A DNA stretch of 64,000 nucleotides from Streptococcus vestibularis ATCC 49124 (GTDB taxonomy: Bacteria; Bacillota; Bacilli; Lactobacillales; Streptococcaceae), in NCBI RefSeq assembly GCF_000188295.1, contig NZ_GL831112.1, positions 518,819 through 582,818 on the forward strand, given 5' to 3'. Shown here piece by piece: positions 10,384-20,040 of the stretch. The stretch's first letter is position 1. Every line of letters starts with the position of its first letter. The notes under the pieces were generated by a model that had not been told where the DNA came from, ran no database searches, and was given only the letters and a program-made list of their open reading frames with translations. A program made the translations under genes and the position numbers.

Positions 10384-11175
10384 TTAGTCCAAATTTAAAC
10401 GCTTTGTCATGATATAATAGGTACCAAAGTAACTTGCTGCGATGAGAATGAGAGATTGAACTAGACTAAAGATATATGACGAGTTATTAATTATAGTATT
10501 TGTTGCATTTCCGGTCAAGGATGCACCGATTCCAAAGAAGAAACCAATAAAGAATAGGATAGCCTGAATGGCAAAATAGGCGACAAATCCCATAAGAACT
10601 TTGTTATTATTGAAGAGGTTTCCGATACTGATACAGAGGTAATAGAATAGGATACTGCCAATTGTTCCTAAAATTGTAGTAGGGATGAAGAGATAGAGAG
10701 CTCCCATTTCTTTTAAGATTTGACCGAAGTAGCTGGTAGTCAGTAGGATATCTTTCATATCAAGGTTGAAAGTGGCTATAATGCCAATTGAAGCGAGTAC
10801 AACGAGAGATGAAATCGTATCTAAAATAAAAGCTGCCAAAAGTTTAGACAAGATTAATTGGTGCGCTGAAACAGGAAGCGTGTTGCTTAGGTAGCCTTCT
10901 CGTCCAAAGACGCTAGTCGCAAAGCGTTTGATAATGAGAACAATGGTTGCGATATAGATGGTTCCCCAAACAACAATGGTAGCAATCACAATCAGTGTGA
11001 AGAAAGCCATAAACAGTAAGCTTGGTTCCTTGTGGCTGTGTTCAAAGGTGACCGTTAATTTTTGAAGCATTAAGCCCAAAGGTATGGACAGTAGGATGGC
11101 AATCCCATAGATGCCAAGATACCACTTGCGGACTGATTGTAATTCATACTTAACTAATTTCCAAAACATGCTCAT
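10384..11175 (-). CDS. ABC-2 type transporter permease
   Basis: 263-residue membrane protein with about six hydrophobic segments (from residue 20 on: LGIYGIAILLSIPLGLML, then several Ile/Leu-rich stretches). It has no binding or ATPase domain. It directly follows an ABC ATPase and a YtrA-type GntR regulator, a layout known for small ABC exporters that respond to cell-wall or antimicrobial-peptide stress. The substrate cannot be read from the sequence. Confidence 0.8.
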   Translation of the reverse strand: MSMFWKLVKYELQSVRKWYLGIYGIAILLSIPLGLMLQKLTVTFEHSHKEPSLLFMAFFTLIVIATIVVWGTIYIATIVLIIKRFATSVFGREGYLSNTLPVSAHQLILSKLLAAFILDTISSLVVLASIGIIATFNLDMKDILLTTSYFGQILKEMGALYLFIPTTILGTIGSILFYYLCISIGNLFNNNKVLMGFVAYFAIQAILFFIGFFFGIGASLTGNATNTIINNSSYIFSLVQSLILIAASYFGTYYIMTKRLNLD

Positions 11176-11180
11176 ACCTC

Positions 11181-11879
11181 CTAATTGTGGAACATCTCTC
11201 TAAAGAGTTTGTCGATAGATTTGCCATGGGCTTGACGGATATTATCAGCATCACCCTGAAGTTCAATCTGACCATATTTTAGGAAGACAACTTCATCTAG
11301 GACAGATTCAATATCTGCAATCAAATGGGTTGAAATAATAACAGAAGCATCTTCAGAGTACTGGTTGATGATAGTTTTAAGGATATAGTCACGTGATGCG
11401 GGATCGACCCCACCGATAGGTTCATCAAGGAGATAGAGTTTAGCCTCACGACTCATAACCAAAATCAACTGAACTTTTTCTTTGTTACCTTTTGAAAGGT
11501 CTTTGAGGTGCAAATCAGGCTGTAGTTTTAGATCCTGCAAGAGTTGCAAGGCAAGAGGATAGCGGAAGTCAGCATAGAAATCTTGGAAGAAGTCCAAGTA
11601 GTATTGGATAGTCTTACTTTCATCCAAATAAGTTGTATCGGGTAGATATGCCACTTGAGCTTTAGTGATAGGTGATGGCTGAAATCCATTAATAGTTACT
11701 AAACCAGAAGTTGGTTGGAGGAGGCCATTCAAAATCTTGATGAGAGTTGTTTTACCACTACCGTTTGGTCCTAAGAGACCAATGATTTTACCAGAAGGAA
11801 TGGACATGGTCACATCTCTAAGGGCTGGAATACCATTATAGGTCTTGGTGAGATTTGTTAGAGTTACAATATCAGTCAT
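11181..11879 (-). CDS. ABC transporter ATP-binding protein
   Basis: 232-residue ATPase subunit of the exporter. Walker A GPNGSGKT, the signature-like LSKGNKEK (a weaker C-loop common in bacitracin/YtrB-type ATPases), Walker B LYLLDEPIGGVD and the H-loop STHLI are visible. I chose the ATG at 11877-11879 (MTDIVTLTNL), 4 bases after the regulator stop; a longer frame runs into the regulator gene without support. It pairs with the permease 5 bases downstream. Confidence 0.88.
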   Translation of the reverse strand: MTDIVTLTNLTKTYNGIPALRDVTMSIPSGKIIGLLGPNGSGKTTLIKILNGLLQPTSGLVTINGFQPSPITKAQVAYLPDTTYLDESKTIQYYLDFFQDFYADFRYPLALQLLQDLKLQPDLHLKDLSKGNKEKVQLILVMSREAKLYLLDEPIGGVDPASRDYILKTIINQYSEDASVIISTHLIADIESVLDEVVFLKYGQIELQGDADNIRQAHGKSIDKLFREMFHN

Positions 11880-11883
11880 CGGT

Positions 11884-12261
11884 CTATAAGTCCTTTCCTG
11901 TTTGTTCGATGTAGTCAGTAATGATAGCTTTGATTTCAGGTGAGCTAAAACCAATGGCTACCATCTCAGTGACAAAGTTTTTCATGAGACTTTGGGCAAT
12001 CTCGTGCCGTTTTTGATCAATAAGTTTTTCATCTTCGGTAACAAAGCGGCCAGAGGTACGGGCAGAATAGACCAGCCCCTCTTTTTCAAGTTCTTGGAAG
12101 GCTCTTTGTACGGTGTTGGGATTGACCCCGGCTTCCTGAGCAAATTCCCTTACAGGTAGGAGTTGTTGTCTCATGCTCAATTCCTTGGAAGCTATCTTCA
12201 GTTTTACACGATAGGCGATTTGGAGATAGATTGGCGATTTTTCATCAAATGTCCAAGCCAT
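11884..12261 (-). CDS. GntR-family (YtrA subfamily) transcriptional regulator
   Basis: 125-residue regulator. The N-terminal winged helix starts at SPIYLQIAYRVKLKIAS and contains LLPVREFAQEAGVNPNTVQRAF as helix-turn-helix and recognition region (positions about 35-55). The short C-terminal tail, without a FadR/HutC ligand domain, is the mark of the YtrA subfamily, which usually controls the ABC genes downstream of it. A matching inverted repeat lies upstream at 12287-12305, so autorepression is likely. Confidence 0.87.
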   Translation of the reverse strand: MAWTFDEKSPIYLQIAYRVKLKIASKELSMRQQLLPVREFAQEAGVNPNTVQRAFQELEKEGLVYSARTSGRFVTEDEKLIDQKRHEIAQSLMKNFVTEMVAIGFSSPEIKAIITDYIEQTGKDL

Positions 12262-12286
12262 AAAAGACTCCTTTCTAAAAGTATAA

Positions 12287-12305
12287 TAGTATTATTTTTG
12301 TACTA
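12287..12305 (-). promoter_or_regulatory. Probable operator of the YtrA-type regulator
   Basis: TAGTA (12287-12291) and TACTA (12301-12305) form an inverted repeat around 9 bases, in the AT-rich region where the reverse-strand promoter must lie, 26 bases before the regulator start. YtrA-type operators are of this kind; binding itself is inferred. Confidence 0.45.
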
Positions 12306-12442
12306 CAGTAATGATACAACTAAAACGATAAATTTGCAAGTAAAATGCTATATTTTCTCTAATTTCTTTAGCTTTTCCCTAACTTATATCCTTATTTTTG
12401 GTACAATAGGGGCAAGTATATTCGACCTGAAGGGAGATTATT

Positions 12443-13237
12443 TTGAAAATTTTAGCAACAGATATGGATGGTACTTTTTTGGACCACCTTGGTTCCTATG
12501 ATAAGGCACGTTTAGATAAGCTTTTGGATGCTTGTGAAGCTAAAGATTGTGTCTTTACAGTAGCTTCTGGTCGAGCTCTCTTAGCTTTGGAAGAACTCTT
12601 TGACGGCTTTGTGGGCCGCATTGCTATTATTGCGGAAAATGGGGCCTTGGTTCAGTATAAGGGTGAAGTCTTGTTTGAGTCTAAGCTAGAACCTAAAGAT
12701 TATTTGGAAATTGCAGATACGACTTTAGCCCTGCCAACTTGCGAGGGAATTCTTTTGTCAGGACGTCGAGGAGCCTATGCACCAAACGATGCAGATCCAG
12801 CCTATCTTAAGGCCATGGAACGCTACTATGAAAATGTTATGGCAACGGACCTTGAAGCGGTCACAGATGATATTTTCAAGGTAACTGCTAAGTTCCAAGG
12901 GGATACCATTATGGACCGTGGTGACTACCTCAACACAATCTTTGAGGATATGACAGCAGTGACAACTGGCTTTGATTCCATGGATATCATTCTTAAAGGT
13001 GTGGACAAGGGCTTTGGTCTCTACCATCTTTGTCAAAAGTTGGGATGCCAGGCTTCAGATGTCGTTGCTTTTGGCGATAATCTCAATGATATGGAGATGC
13101 TGACCTTTGCAGGGCATGCGGTTGCTACGGAAAATGCGCGTGATGAGATTAAGGAAGTAGCAGATGAGGTGATTGGTCACCATAAAGATGGTGCAGTCTT
13201 TGACTACATGGAAGGATTGGTAGGTTCAGATGTCTGA
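12443..13237 (+). CDS. Cof-type HAD-superfamily phosphatase
   Basis: 264-residue haloacid-dehalogenase hydrolase of the Cof/YidA (IIB cap) type. Motif I is DMDGTFLD near residue 6 and motif IV is VVAFGDNLNDMEML near the C-terminus; these hold the nucleophile Asp and the Mg-binding Asps. The start is TTG 12443, with AAGGGAGA at 12430-12437. It overlaps a second HAD gene by 8 bases. Such proteins dephosphorylate sugar phosphates or flavin/PLP nucleotides; the substrate cannot be told here. Confidence 0.87.
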   Translation: MKILATDMDGTFLDHLGSYDKARLDKLLDACEAKDCVFTVASGRALLALEELFDGFVGRIAIIAENGALVQYKGEVLFESKLEPKDYLEIADTTLALPTCEGILLSGRRGAYAPNDADPAYLKAMERYYENVMATDLEAVTDDIFKVTAKFQGDTIMDRGDYLNTIFEDMTAVTTGFDSMDIILKGVDKGFGLYHLCQKLGCQASDVVAFGDNLNDMEMLTFAGHAVATENARDEIKEVADEVIGHHKDGAVFDYMEGLVGSDV

Positions 13238-14048
13238 GATTAAATTACTAGCCTTGGACCTAGATGGGACCCTCTTTACCAAGGATAAGCAAGTAACAGC
13301 TGAAAATAGAGCTGCTCTTAAGGCGGCAGAAGCTGAGGGAATTCATGTGGTCATTACGACTGGTCGTCCTCTGCCAGCTATTACTCATATCTTGGAAGAT
13401 TTGGGCTTGTTGGATGATAAGCACTATAGTGTGACCTTCAATGGTGGCTTGGTTCAGCGTAATAATGGGGATATCCTTATAAAGAAAGAGATGAGTCGAG
13501 AAGATTTAAAGCAGATTTATGCTGTCTTTGAACCTCTAGGGCTCCCTATGGATGTTATCAGTGATGGCATTGTCTATGGTGTTCCGAGTAAAGGAAATCA
13601 TTCTCTCTATCGTCAGGCTAATCCTACCTTGACCTTCGTTGATGTGGATAGCATTGATGACATTCCTGAAAATATCGTCTATAATAAGGTAGTTACGGTC
13701 TGTGAGGAAGCATTTTTGGATGTCCAAATTGAAAAACTACCTAAACAGCTATATCAGAATTTTGAAGTTTTTAAGTCTCGTGAGATTATCCTTGAGGTCA
13801 TGCCGAAAGGAGTTCATAAAGCTGTAGGCTTGAAACTTTTGTCTGATTATCTTACCCTTGATAAAAGTCAGGTTATGGCTATGGGAGACGAGGAAAATGA
13901 CTTGACCATGTTGGAGTGGGCTGGTCTTGGTGTGGCTATGGCAAATGCTGTTCCTAAGGTTAAGGCTGTTGCCAAGGCAGTAACGACAAAAACTAATGAG
14001 GAATCTGGAGTGGCTGAGGCCATCCACAAATATATTCTAGAGAAATAA
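13230..14048 (+). CDS. Cof-type HAD-superfamily phosphatase (YidA-like)
   Basis: 272-residue second HAD-IIB phosphatase in tandem with the previous one. Motif I DLDGTLFT, motif II TTGRP and motif IV MAMGDEENDLTMLEWAG are intact. It ends 10 bases before ftsY, so the HAD pair and ftsY look like one transcript. This HAD-ftsY order is common in streptococci. Substrate unknown. Confidence 0.88.
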   Translation: MSEIKLLALDLDGTLFTKDKQVTAENRAALKAAEAEGIHVVITTGRPLPAITHILEDLGLLDDKHYSVTFNGGLVQRNNGDILIKKEMSREDLKQIYAVFEPLGLPMDVISDGIVYGVPSKGNHSLYRQANPTLTFVDVDSIDDIPENIVYNKVVTVCEEAFLDVQIEKLPKQLYQNFEVFKSREIILEVMPKGVHKAVGLKLLSDYLTLDKSQVMAMGDEENDLTMLEWAGLGVAMANAVPKVKAVAKAVTTKTNEESGVAEAIHKYILEK

Positions 14049-14058
14049 GGAGAACCAA

Positions 14059-15363
14059 ATGGGTCTATTTGATCGATTATTTGGACAAGAGGAAAACCAG
14101 TCACAAGAAACTGTAGCAAATCAGGAATTTTCAGAAACTGAGGCTCTTGATAATCAAGACTTGTCAACAAGTGAAAGTCAAGCAGAACAGCTCAGTGAGT
14201 CAGAGACTCAAGTAGAAGAGATTTCGTCTACAGAATCTGTTGAAGAAAGCGAATCTACAGTGACAGAAGAAAGCCAAGTAACTGTGGATAACCACTTTGC
14301 GGATGTCATGGCTGATTACTATGCTAAAAAGGCTCAGGTAGCTGCTGCTGCAGAAAAAGGTGAAACAGTTACTTTTGAGGCTGTTCAAACCCGTAAAGTT
14401 GAGGAAAAAACTGAAGAAGTTCAGGCTTCAAAAACTGAAACAGAACAAGAAAAATATAATCGTACCCTTAAGAAGACGCGTACAGGTTTTGCTGCCCGCC
14501 TGAATGAATTCTTTGCGAATTTCCGTCGTGTTGATGAAGAGTTTTTCGAAGAATTGGAAGAAATGCTGATTCTTTCCGATGTAGGTGTTAATGTTGCAAC
14601 GCAATTGACAGAAGACTTACGCTATGAAGCTCGACTTGAGAATGTCAAAAAGACTGAGGATTTGCAACGCTTGATTATTGAAAAACTTGTGGATATCTAC
14701 GAGAAGGACGATATTTACAAGGAGCATATTAATTTCCAAGATGGTTTGACAGTTATGCTTTTTGTTGGTGTTAATGGGGTTGGTAAAACGACTTCTATTG
14801 GTAAGTTGGCACATAAATACAAACAAGAAGGCAAAAAAGTCATGCTGATTGCTGCAGATACCTTCCGTGCGGGAGCTGTTGCCCAATTGGTTGAATGGGG
14901 ACATCGTGTTGATGTGCCAGTAGTGACTGGTGCTGAAAAGGCTGACCCTGCTTCAGTGGTTTTTGATGGTATGGAGAAGGCCCTTGCTGAAGGTGTTGAT
15001 GTTCTTATGATCGATACTGCGGGTCGTTTACAAAACAAAGACAACCTCATGGCAGAGCTTGAAAAAATCGGCCGTATTATCAAGCGTGTGGTGCCAGAAG
15101 CACCTCATGAAACCCTCTTGGCTTTGGATGCCTCAACAGGTCAAAATGCCCTTAGTCAGGCTAAGGAATTTTCAAAAATTACACCTCTTACAGGTCTTGT
15201 CTTGACTAAGTTGGATGGTAGTGCCAAGGGTGGTGTGGTTCTAGCCATTCGCCAAGAGTTGGATATTCCAGTTAAGTTAATTGGTTTTGGTGAGAAAATT
15301 GACGACATTGGGGAGTTCCATTCAGAAGAATTCATGCAAGGTCTCTTGACTGGATTGGTTTAA
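14059..15363 (+). CDS. ftsY: Signal recognition particle receptor FtsY
   Basis: 434-residue SRP receptor GTPase that docks ribosome/SRP complexes at the membrane. Residues 1 to about 135 form an acidic, Glu/Ser/Thr-rich A domain. The N domain follows, then the G domain with P-loop GVNGVGKTTSIGKLA, DTAGR, and TKLDGSAKGG. The C-terminus ends as usual for FtsY. A hairpin just after the stop (15362-15402) closes the transcript. Confidence 0.95.
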   Translation: MGLFDRLFGQEENQSQETVANQEFSETEALDNQDLSTSESQAEQLSESETQVEEISSTESVEESESTVTEESQVTVDNHFADVMADYYAKKAQVAAAAEKGETVTFEAVQTRKVEEKTEEVQASKTETEQEKYNRTLKKTRTGFAARLNEFFANFRRVDEEFFEELEEMLILSDVGVNVATQLTEDLRYEARLENVKKTEDLQRLIIEKLVDIYEKDDIYKEHINFQDGLTVMLFVGVNGVGKTTSIGKLAHKYKQEGKKVMLIAADTFRAGAVAQLVEWGHRVDVPVVTGAEKADPASVVFDGMEKALAEGVDVLMIDTAGRLQNKDNLMAELEKIGRIIKRVVPEAPHETLLALDASTGQNALSQAKEFSKITPLTGLVLTKLDGSAKGGVVLAIRQELDIPVKLIGFGEKIDDIGEFHSEEFMQGLLTGLV

Positions 15364-15402
15364 AAAGAGTGAGTACTGGGAAAAGAGATTCACTCTTTTT
15401 AA
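15362..15402 (+). terminator. Terminator after ftsY
   Basis: AAAAAGAGTGA pairs with TCACTCTTTTT across a 16-base loop, with a T run at the end. The A-rich 5' arm means it could act on both strands. Confidence 0.75.
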
Positions 15403-15415
15403 TGGTGTCCTCACC

Positions 15416-15444
15416 TTGAAAAAAGTCGCTTTTATTGATAAAAT
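15416..15444 (+). promoter_or_regulatory. Promoter of the gmk operon
   Basis: TTGAAA (15416-15421), 17-base spacer, TAAAAT (15439-15444). This is a near-consensus housekeeping promoter 140 bases before gmk, so the transcript has a long leader. Confidence 0.75.
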
Positions 15445-15509
15445 AGTAAGAAATACGACTGCTTTGAAAAGTGAGCTGTAACTTAATCACTGAACAACCC
15501 CTAAGCCAT

Positions 15510-15537
15510 AAAAAGAGATGATTTACTTCTCTTTTTT
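15510..15537 (+). terminator. Attenuator-like hairpin in the gmk leader
   Basis: AAAAAGAGA (15510-15518) pairs with TCTCTTTTT (15528-15536) around a 9-base loop and ends in a T run. It lies between the promoter and the gmk start, so it is either an attenuator or the end of a short RNA. Confidence 0.55.
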
Positions 15538-15574
15538 AAGGTGAGTCATAAGAAGAATTTTAATCTTAGTTTAA

Positions 15575-16213
<639 letters not shown>

Positions 16214-16234
16214 ATTAGAAATAGGTATAGAATT

Positions 16235-16549
16235 ATGATGTTGAAACCCTCTATTGATAAACTTTTGGATAAAGTGCCTTCAAAATATTCATTAGTTATT
16301 TTGCAAGCAAAACGTGCCCATGAATTGGCAGCTGGTGCTGAACCTACTCAAGAATTTTCGGCTGTAAAATCTACGCTTCAAGCCCTTGAAGAAATTGAAT
16401 CTGGTAATGTCACTATCCACCCAGATCCAGAAGCTAAACGTGAATTGGCACGTTTGAAAGTTATCCAAGCGCGTCTTGCTGCTGAGGAAGAAGAACGTAA
16501 AATCAAAGAGCAAATCGCTAAAGAAAAAGAAGAAGGCGATAAAATCTAA
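16235..16549 (+). CDS. rpoZ: RNA polymerase omega subunit
   Basis: 104-residue omega subunit, which helps assemble and stabilise RNA polymerase by binding beta'. The conserved start [20 protein letters not shown] and the [10 protein letters not shown] motif are clear. The Glu/Lys-rich tail is typical of streptococci. It lies 21 bases after gmk, the standard gmk-rpoZ pair. Confidence 0.95.
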   Translation: MMLKPSIDKLLDKVPSKYSLVILQAKRAHELAAGAEPTQEFSAVKSTLQALEEIESGNVTIHPDPEAKRELARLKVIQARLAAEEEERKIKEQIAKEKEEGDKI

Positions 16550-16580
16550 AATCAAAGTCTTGCTTTGGTTTACAAGGATA

Positions 16581-16616
16581 GGAGGAGCTGAGGCATAGTG
16601 TCTCAGCTTCCTTCTT
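16581..16616 (+). terminator. Probable hairpin terminator between rpoZ and priA
   Basis: AGCTGAG (16586-16592) pairs with CTCAGCT (16602-16608), extended by GG/TC pairs and followed by a short T-rich stretch. The weak T tail suggests a partial terminator. Confidence 0.5.
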
Positions 16617-16690
16617 TATGATGAATATCACTAGCTCAAGATTTCTGGAGTTTAGGAAATCGCTGGTCCAAAGGTGAAGAGAGGAGATAT

Positions 16691-19087
16691 ATGGTGTTAG
16701 TTGCACAAATAATTGTAGATGTTCCTCTGATGCAGACGGACAGGCCTTATAGTTACCTTGTACCCGAATCCATGCAGGGGCAAATTGCCATCGGCATGAG
16801 GATTCATGTACCTTTTGGTAAAGGAAATCGTCTCTTGCAAGGGTTTGTTATTGGCTTTGGAGAGCAAGAAAATGTAAGAAAGCTGCCAGACTTGAAGTCA
16901 ATTGCGGAACTTTTGGATTATGAACCAGTCCTTAATCAGGATCAGCTGGATTTGGCTGACCAAATGCGACACACGGTTTTTTCCTATAAGATTTCCATCT
17001 TGAAGTCTATGCTTCCGGGTCTCCTTAATTCACAGTATGACAAAGTTATCATGGCAACTGATAAACTGAGCGAAGAGGAGAGGGACATTTTTCTTCAGGG
17101 GCGAGATCATATTCTCTTCTCCCAATTGTCGAAGGAACAAGGTCAAGCTATTCCGCGTCTGGTGGAATCTGGTCGCGTAACGGTTGATTACATTGCTAAG
17201 GATAAACAAAATATAAAAACGGAGAAGCATTATAGTGTTCAAAGGGGCATTTTAGAGACTTTGGATATTTCGCAACGAGCCAAGAAACGGATGGAGCTGC
17301 GCGACTTCTTGTTAGAAAAGAATGAGTCTGGAAAGTTGGTAGACCTGCACAAACTTTTTTCTCGAGATGTGGTGAAGTTTTTCATTGGTACTGGAGCTCT
17401 ATCTATCACTGAAGTTGAGGTCAATCGTGCTGATAGCTACTTTGAAAAGGTAGAGAAGACGGATTTTCTAGAGCTTAATACTCAGCAGGCATATGCTGTT
17501 GAAGTAATGACAGGTCAGATTGGTCATGGTGGGAAGCCGTTCTTGTTGGAAGGAGTGACGGGGTCAGGTAAGACTGAGGTTTACCTACATCTCATTGAGA
17601 GAACCTTGGCTATGGGGAAAACGGCTATTGTCTTGGTTCCAGAAATTTCTCTGACGCCACAAATGACCAATCGTTTCATCTCCCGTTTTGGTGACTTAGT
17701 AGCAATCATGCATTCAGGTTTGTCAGACGGTGAGAAATTTGACGAGTGGCGTAAGGTTAGGTCTGGTCAGGCCAAGGTTGTCGTAGGAGCGCGTTCGGCT
17801 ATCTTTGCTCCTTTGGAAAATATTGGGGCTATCATTATCGATGAGGAGCATGAGGCTACTTATAAACAAGAGTCCAATCCTCGTTACCATGCTAGAGATG
17901 TGGCCTTGCTTAGGGCTAAGAGTCATGGAGCTGTGCTTGTACTTGGGTCAGCTACGCCTTCTATTGAGTCGCGAGCGAGGGCTCAGAAAGGGGTCTACCA
18001 TTTTCTTGAGTTGACGGAGAGGGCCAATCCTAAGGCTAAAATTCCGCAGGTGGAAGTGGTGGACTTTAAGGACTTTGTAGGTCGACAAGAGGCGAGTGAT
18101 TTTACGCCCCCTCTCTTAGAGAAAATCCGAGAACGCTTGGCACGTAAGGAACAAGTCGTGCTAATGTTGAACCGTCGTGGCTATTCCTCTTTTGTCATGT
18201 GTCGTGACTGTGGCTATGTGGATGATTGTCCGAACTGTGATATTTCACTGACTTTGCATATGGATACTAAGACCATGAATTGTCACTATTGTGATTTTCA
18301 AAAAGCTATTCCTCATGTTTGTCCTAACTGTCAGAGTCGCCAGATTCGCTATTATGGGACTGGAACACAAAAGGCTTATGATCAATTGACGGAACTTTTG
18401 CCAGAAGCCAGAGTGATTCGTATGGATGTTGATACTACACGTAAAAAAGGGGCTCACGAGAAGCTCCTAGAGACTTTTGGAAGTGGCCAGGCTGATATTC
18501 TGCTAGGAACCCAAATGATTGCCAAGGGCTTGGATTTTCCCAATGTTACCTTGGTAGGGGTCTTAAATGCGGATACGTCGCTAAATTTGCCAGATTTTCG
18601 TTCGGCTGAGCGTACCTTCCAGCTTTTGACACAAGTGGCTGGTCGTGCTGGTCGTGCTGACAAGGAAGGGGAAGTTATTATTCAAACCTATAATCCTAGT
18701 CATTATGCCATTCGTTTTGCACAGCAACAGGATTATGAGGGATTCTATGCCTATGAGATGGCGATTCGACGTCAGTTGGCCTACCCGCCATATTTTTATA
18801 CGGTAGGGATCACTCTTTCCCACAAGGATGAAGAGTTTGTAATCCGTAAGAGCTATGATGTCATGGCTTATTTAAGAGAACACTTGTCGGACAAGGTGAC
18901 TTTCTTGGGACCAACACCAAAACCTATTGCCCGAACACATAACCTTTATCATTATCAGATTATTATCAAATATCGTTTTGAGGATAGCTTGGAAGAGACG
19001 CTTAATAGGATCCTTGATATGACTCAGGAACCTGAAAATAAGGATCTGCGTTTGATTATCGACCATGAGCCTCAGAATTTTACCTAA
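16691..19087 (+). CDS. priA: Primosomal protein N' (replication restart helicase PriA)
   Basis: 798-residue superfamily 2 DNA helicase that reloads the replisome at stalled forks. The N-terminal 3'-DNA-binding domain (to about 200) is followed by the helicase core with Walker A GVTGSGKTEVY (about residue 288) and DEEH in IIIDEEHEATYK. A zinc-binding insertion near residue 503 has CRDCGYVDDCPNC and paired Cys motifs CHYC and CPNC. Motifs V and VI follow (GTQMIAKGLDFPNV, QVAGRAGRADKEG). All expected parts are present. Confidence 0.96.
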   Translation: MVLVAQIIVDVPLMQTDRPYSYLVPESMQGQIAIGMRIHVPFGKGNRLLQGFVIGFGEQENVRKLPDLKSIAELLDYEPVLNQDQLDLADQMRHTVFSYKISILKSMLPGLLNSQYDKVIMATDKLSEEERDIFLQGRDHILFSQLSKEQGQAIPRLVESGRVTVDYIAKDKQNIKTEKHYSVQRGILETLDISQRAKKRMELRDFLLEKNESGKLVDLHKLFSRDVVKFFIGTGALSITEVEVNRADSYFEKVEKTDFLELNTQQAYAVEVMTGQIGHGGKPFLLEGVTGSGKTEVYLHLIERTLAMGKTAIVLVPEISLTPQMTNRFISRFGDLVAIMHSGLSDGEKFDEWRKVRSGQAKVVVGARSAIFAPLENIGAIIIDEEHEATYKQESNPRYHARDVALLRAKSHGAVLVLGSATPSIESRARAQKGVYHFLELTERANPKAKIPQVEVVDFKDFVGRQEASDFTPPLLEKIRERLARKEQVVLMLNRRGYSSFVMCRDCGYVDDCPNCDISLTLHMDTKTMNCHYCDFQKAIPHVCPNCQSRQIRYYGTGTQKAYDQLTELLPEARVIRMDVDTTRKKGAHEKLLETFGSGQADILLGTQMIAKGLDFPNVTLVGVLNADTSLNLPDFRSAERTFQLLTQVAGRAGRADKEGEVIIQTYNPSHYAIRFAQQQDYEGFYAYEMAIRRQLAYPPYFYTVGITLSHKDEEFVIRKSYDVMAYLREHLSDKVTFLGPTPKPIARTHNLYHYQIIIKYRFEDSLEETLNRILDMTQEPENKDLRLIIDHEPQNFT

Positions 19088-19104
19088 TTTAGAAAAGGAA
19101 GAAT

Positions 19105-20040
19105 ATGACAAAAATAGTATTTATGGGAACGCCGGCCTTTTCAGCGACAGTGCTGGAGGGACTTTTGACAGATGAGCGTTACGACATTGTCGCTGTTGTC
19201 ACACAGCCAGATCGTGCTGTCGGCCGTAAAAAAGAAATCCGCATGACACCGGTCAAGGAAGTAGCCTTGGCACATGACTTGCCAATCTATCAACCTGAAA
19301 AGTTGTCAGGTTCTGAGGAAATGGCACAACTTATGTCACTTGGTGCTGATGGGATTGTTACTGCGGCTTATGGACAATTTTTGCCAAGTAAGTTGCTTGA
19401 TAGCATGGATTTTGCGGTGAATGTTCACGCATCGCTCTTGCCAAAATATCGTGGTGGTGCACCTATCCATTATGCCATTATCAATGGTGATGCAGAAGCA
19501 GGTGTGACTATTATGGAAATGGTCAAGGAAATGGACGCTGGTGACATGGTCAGCCAAAAGGCCTTGCCAATTCTGGACCAAGATAATGTCGGTACTATGT
19601 TTGAAAAATTGGCAGTTTTGGGTCGTGACCTCTTGCTTGAAACCTTGCCTGCCTACATTGCTGGAGAAATCAAACCTGTTCCTCAAGATGCCAGTCAGGT
19701 AACGTTTTCACCAAACATTAGCCCAGAAGAGGAACGCCTTGATTGGAATAAGTCGGCTCGTGACATCTTTAATCAAATTCGTGGCATGTACCCATGGCCT
19801 GTGGCACATACTTTGCTTGATGGTAAACGTTTCAAAATTTATGAAGGAGACTTAGTAGAAGGGCAAGGACAGGCTGGTCATATTATCGAAAAAACTAAGA
19901 AGAGTTTGGTCGTTGCGACTGGTCAGGGGGCTATTTCACTTAAGAGTGTTCAGCCTGCAGGTAAACCTCGTATGGCTATTGTTGATTTCCTTAATGGAGT
20001 TGGTCGCAATCTTGAAGTAGGTGATGCATTTGGCCAATGA
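19105..20040 (+). CDS. fmt: Methionyl-tRNA formyltransferase
   Basis: 311-residue enzyme that formylates initiator Met-tRNA using 10-formyl-THF. The formyl-THF-binding region with [20 protein letters not shown] is diagnostic (the catalytic Asn-His-Asp trio includes the H of NVHASLLP). The C-terminal tRNA-binding domain follows from about residue 205. It lies 17 bases after priA and slightly overlaps rsmB. Confidence 0.96.
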   Translation: MTKIVFMGTPAFSATVLEGLLTDERYDIVAVVTQPDRAVGRKKEIRMTPVKEVALAHDLPIYQPEKLSGSEEMAQLMSLGADGIVTAAYGQFLPSKLLDSMDFAVNVHASLLPKYRGGAPIHYAIINGDAEAGVTIMEMVKEMDAGDMVSQKALPILDQDNVGTMFEKLAVLGRDLLLETLPAYIAGEIKPVPQDASQVTFSPNISPEEERLDWNKSARDIFNQIRGMYPWPVAHTLLDGKRFKIYEGDLVEGQGQAGHIIEKTKKSLVVATGQGAISLKSVQPAGKPRMAIVDFLNGVGRNLEVGDAFGQ

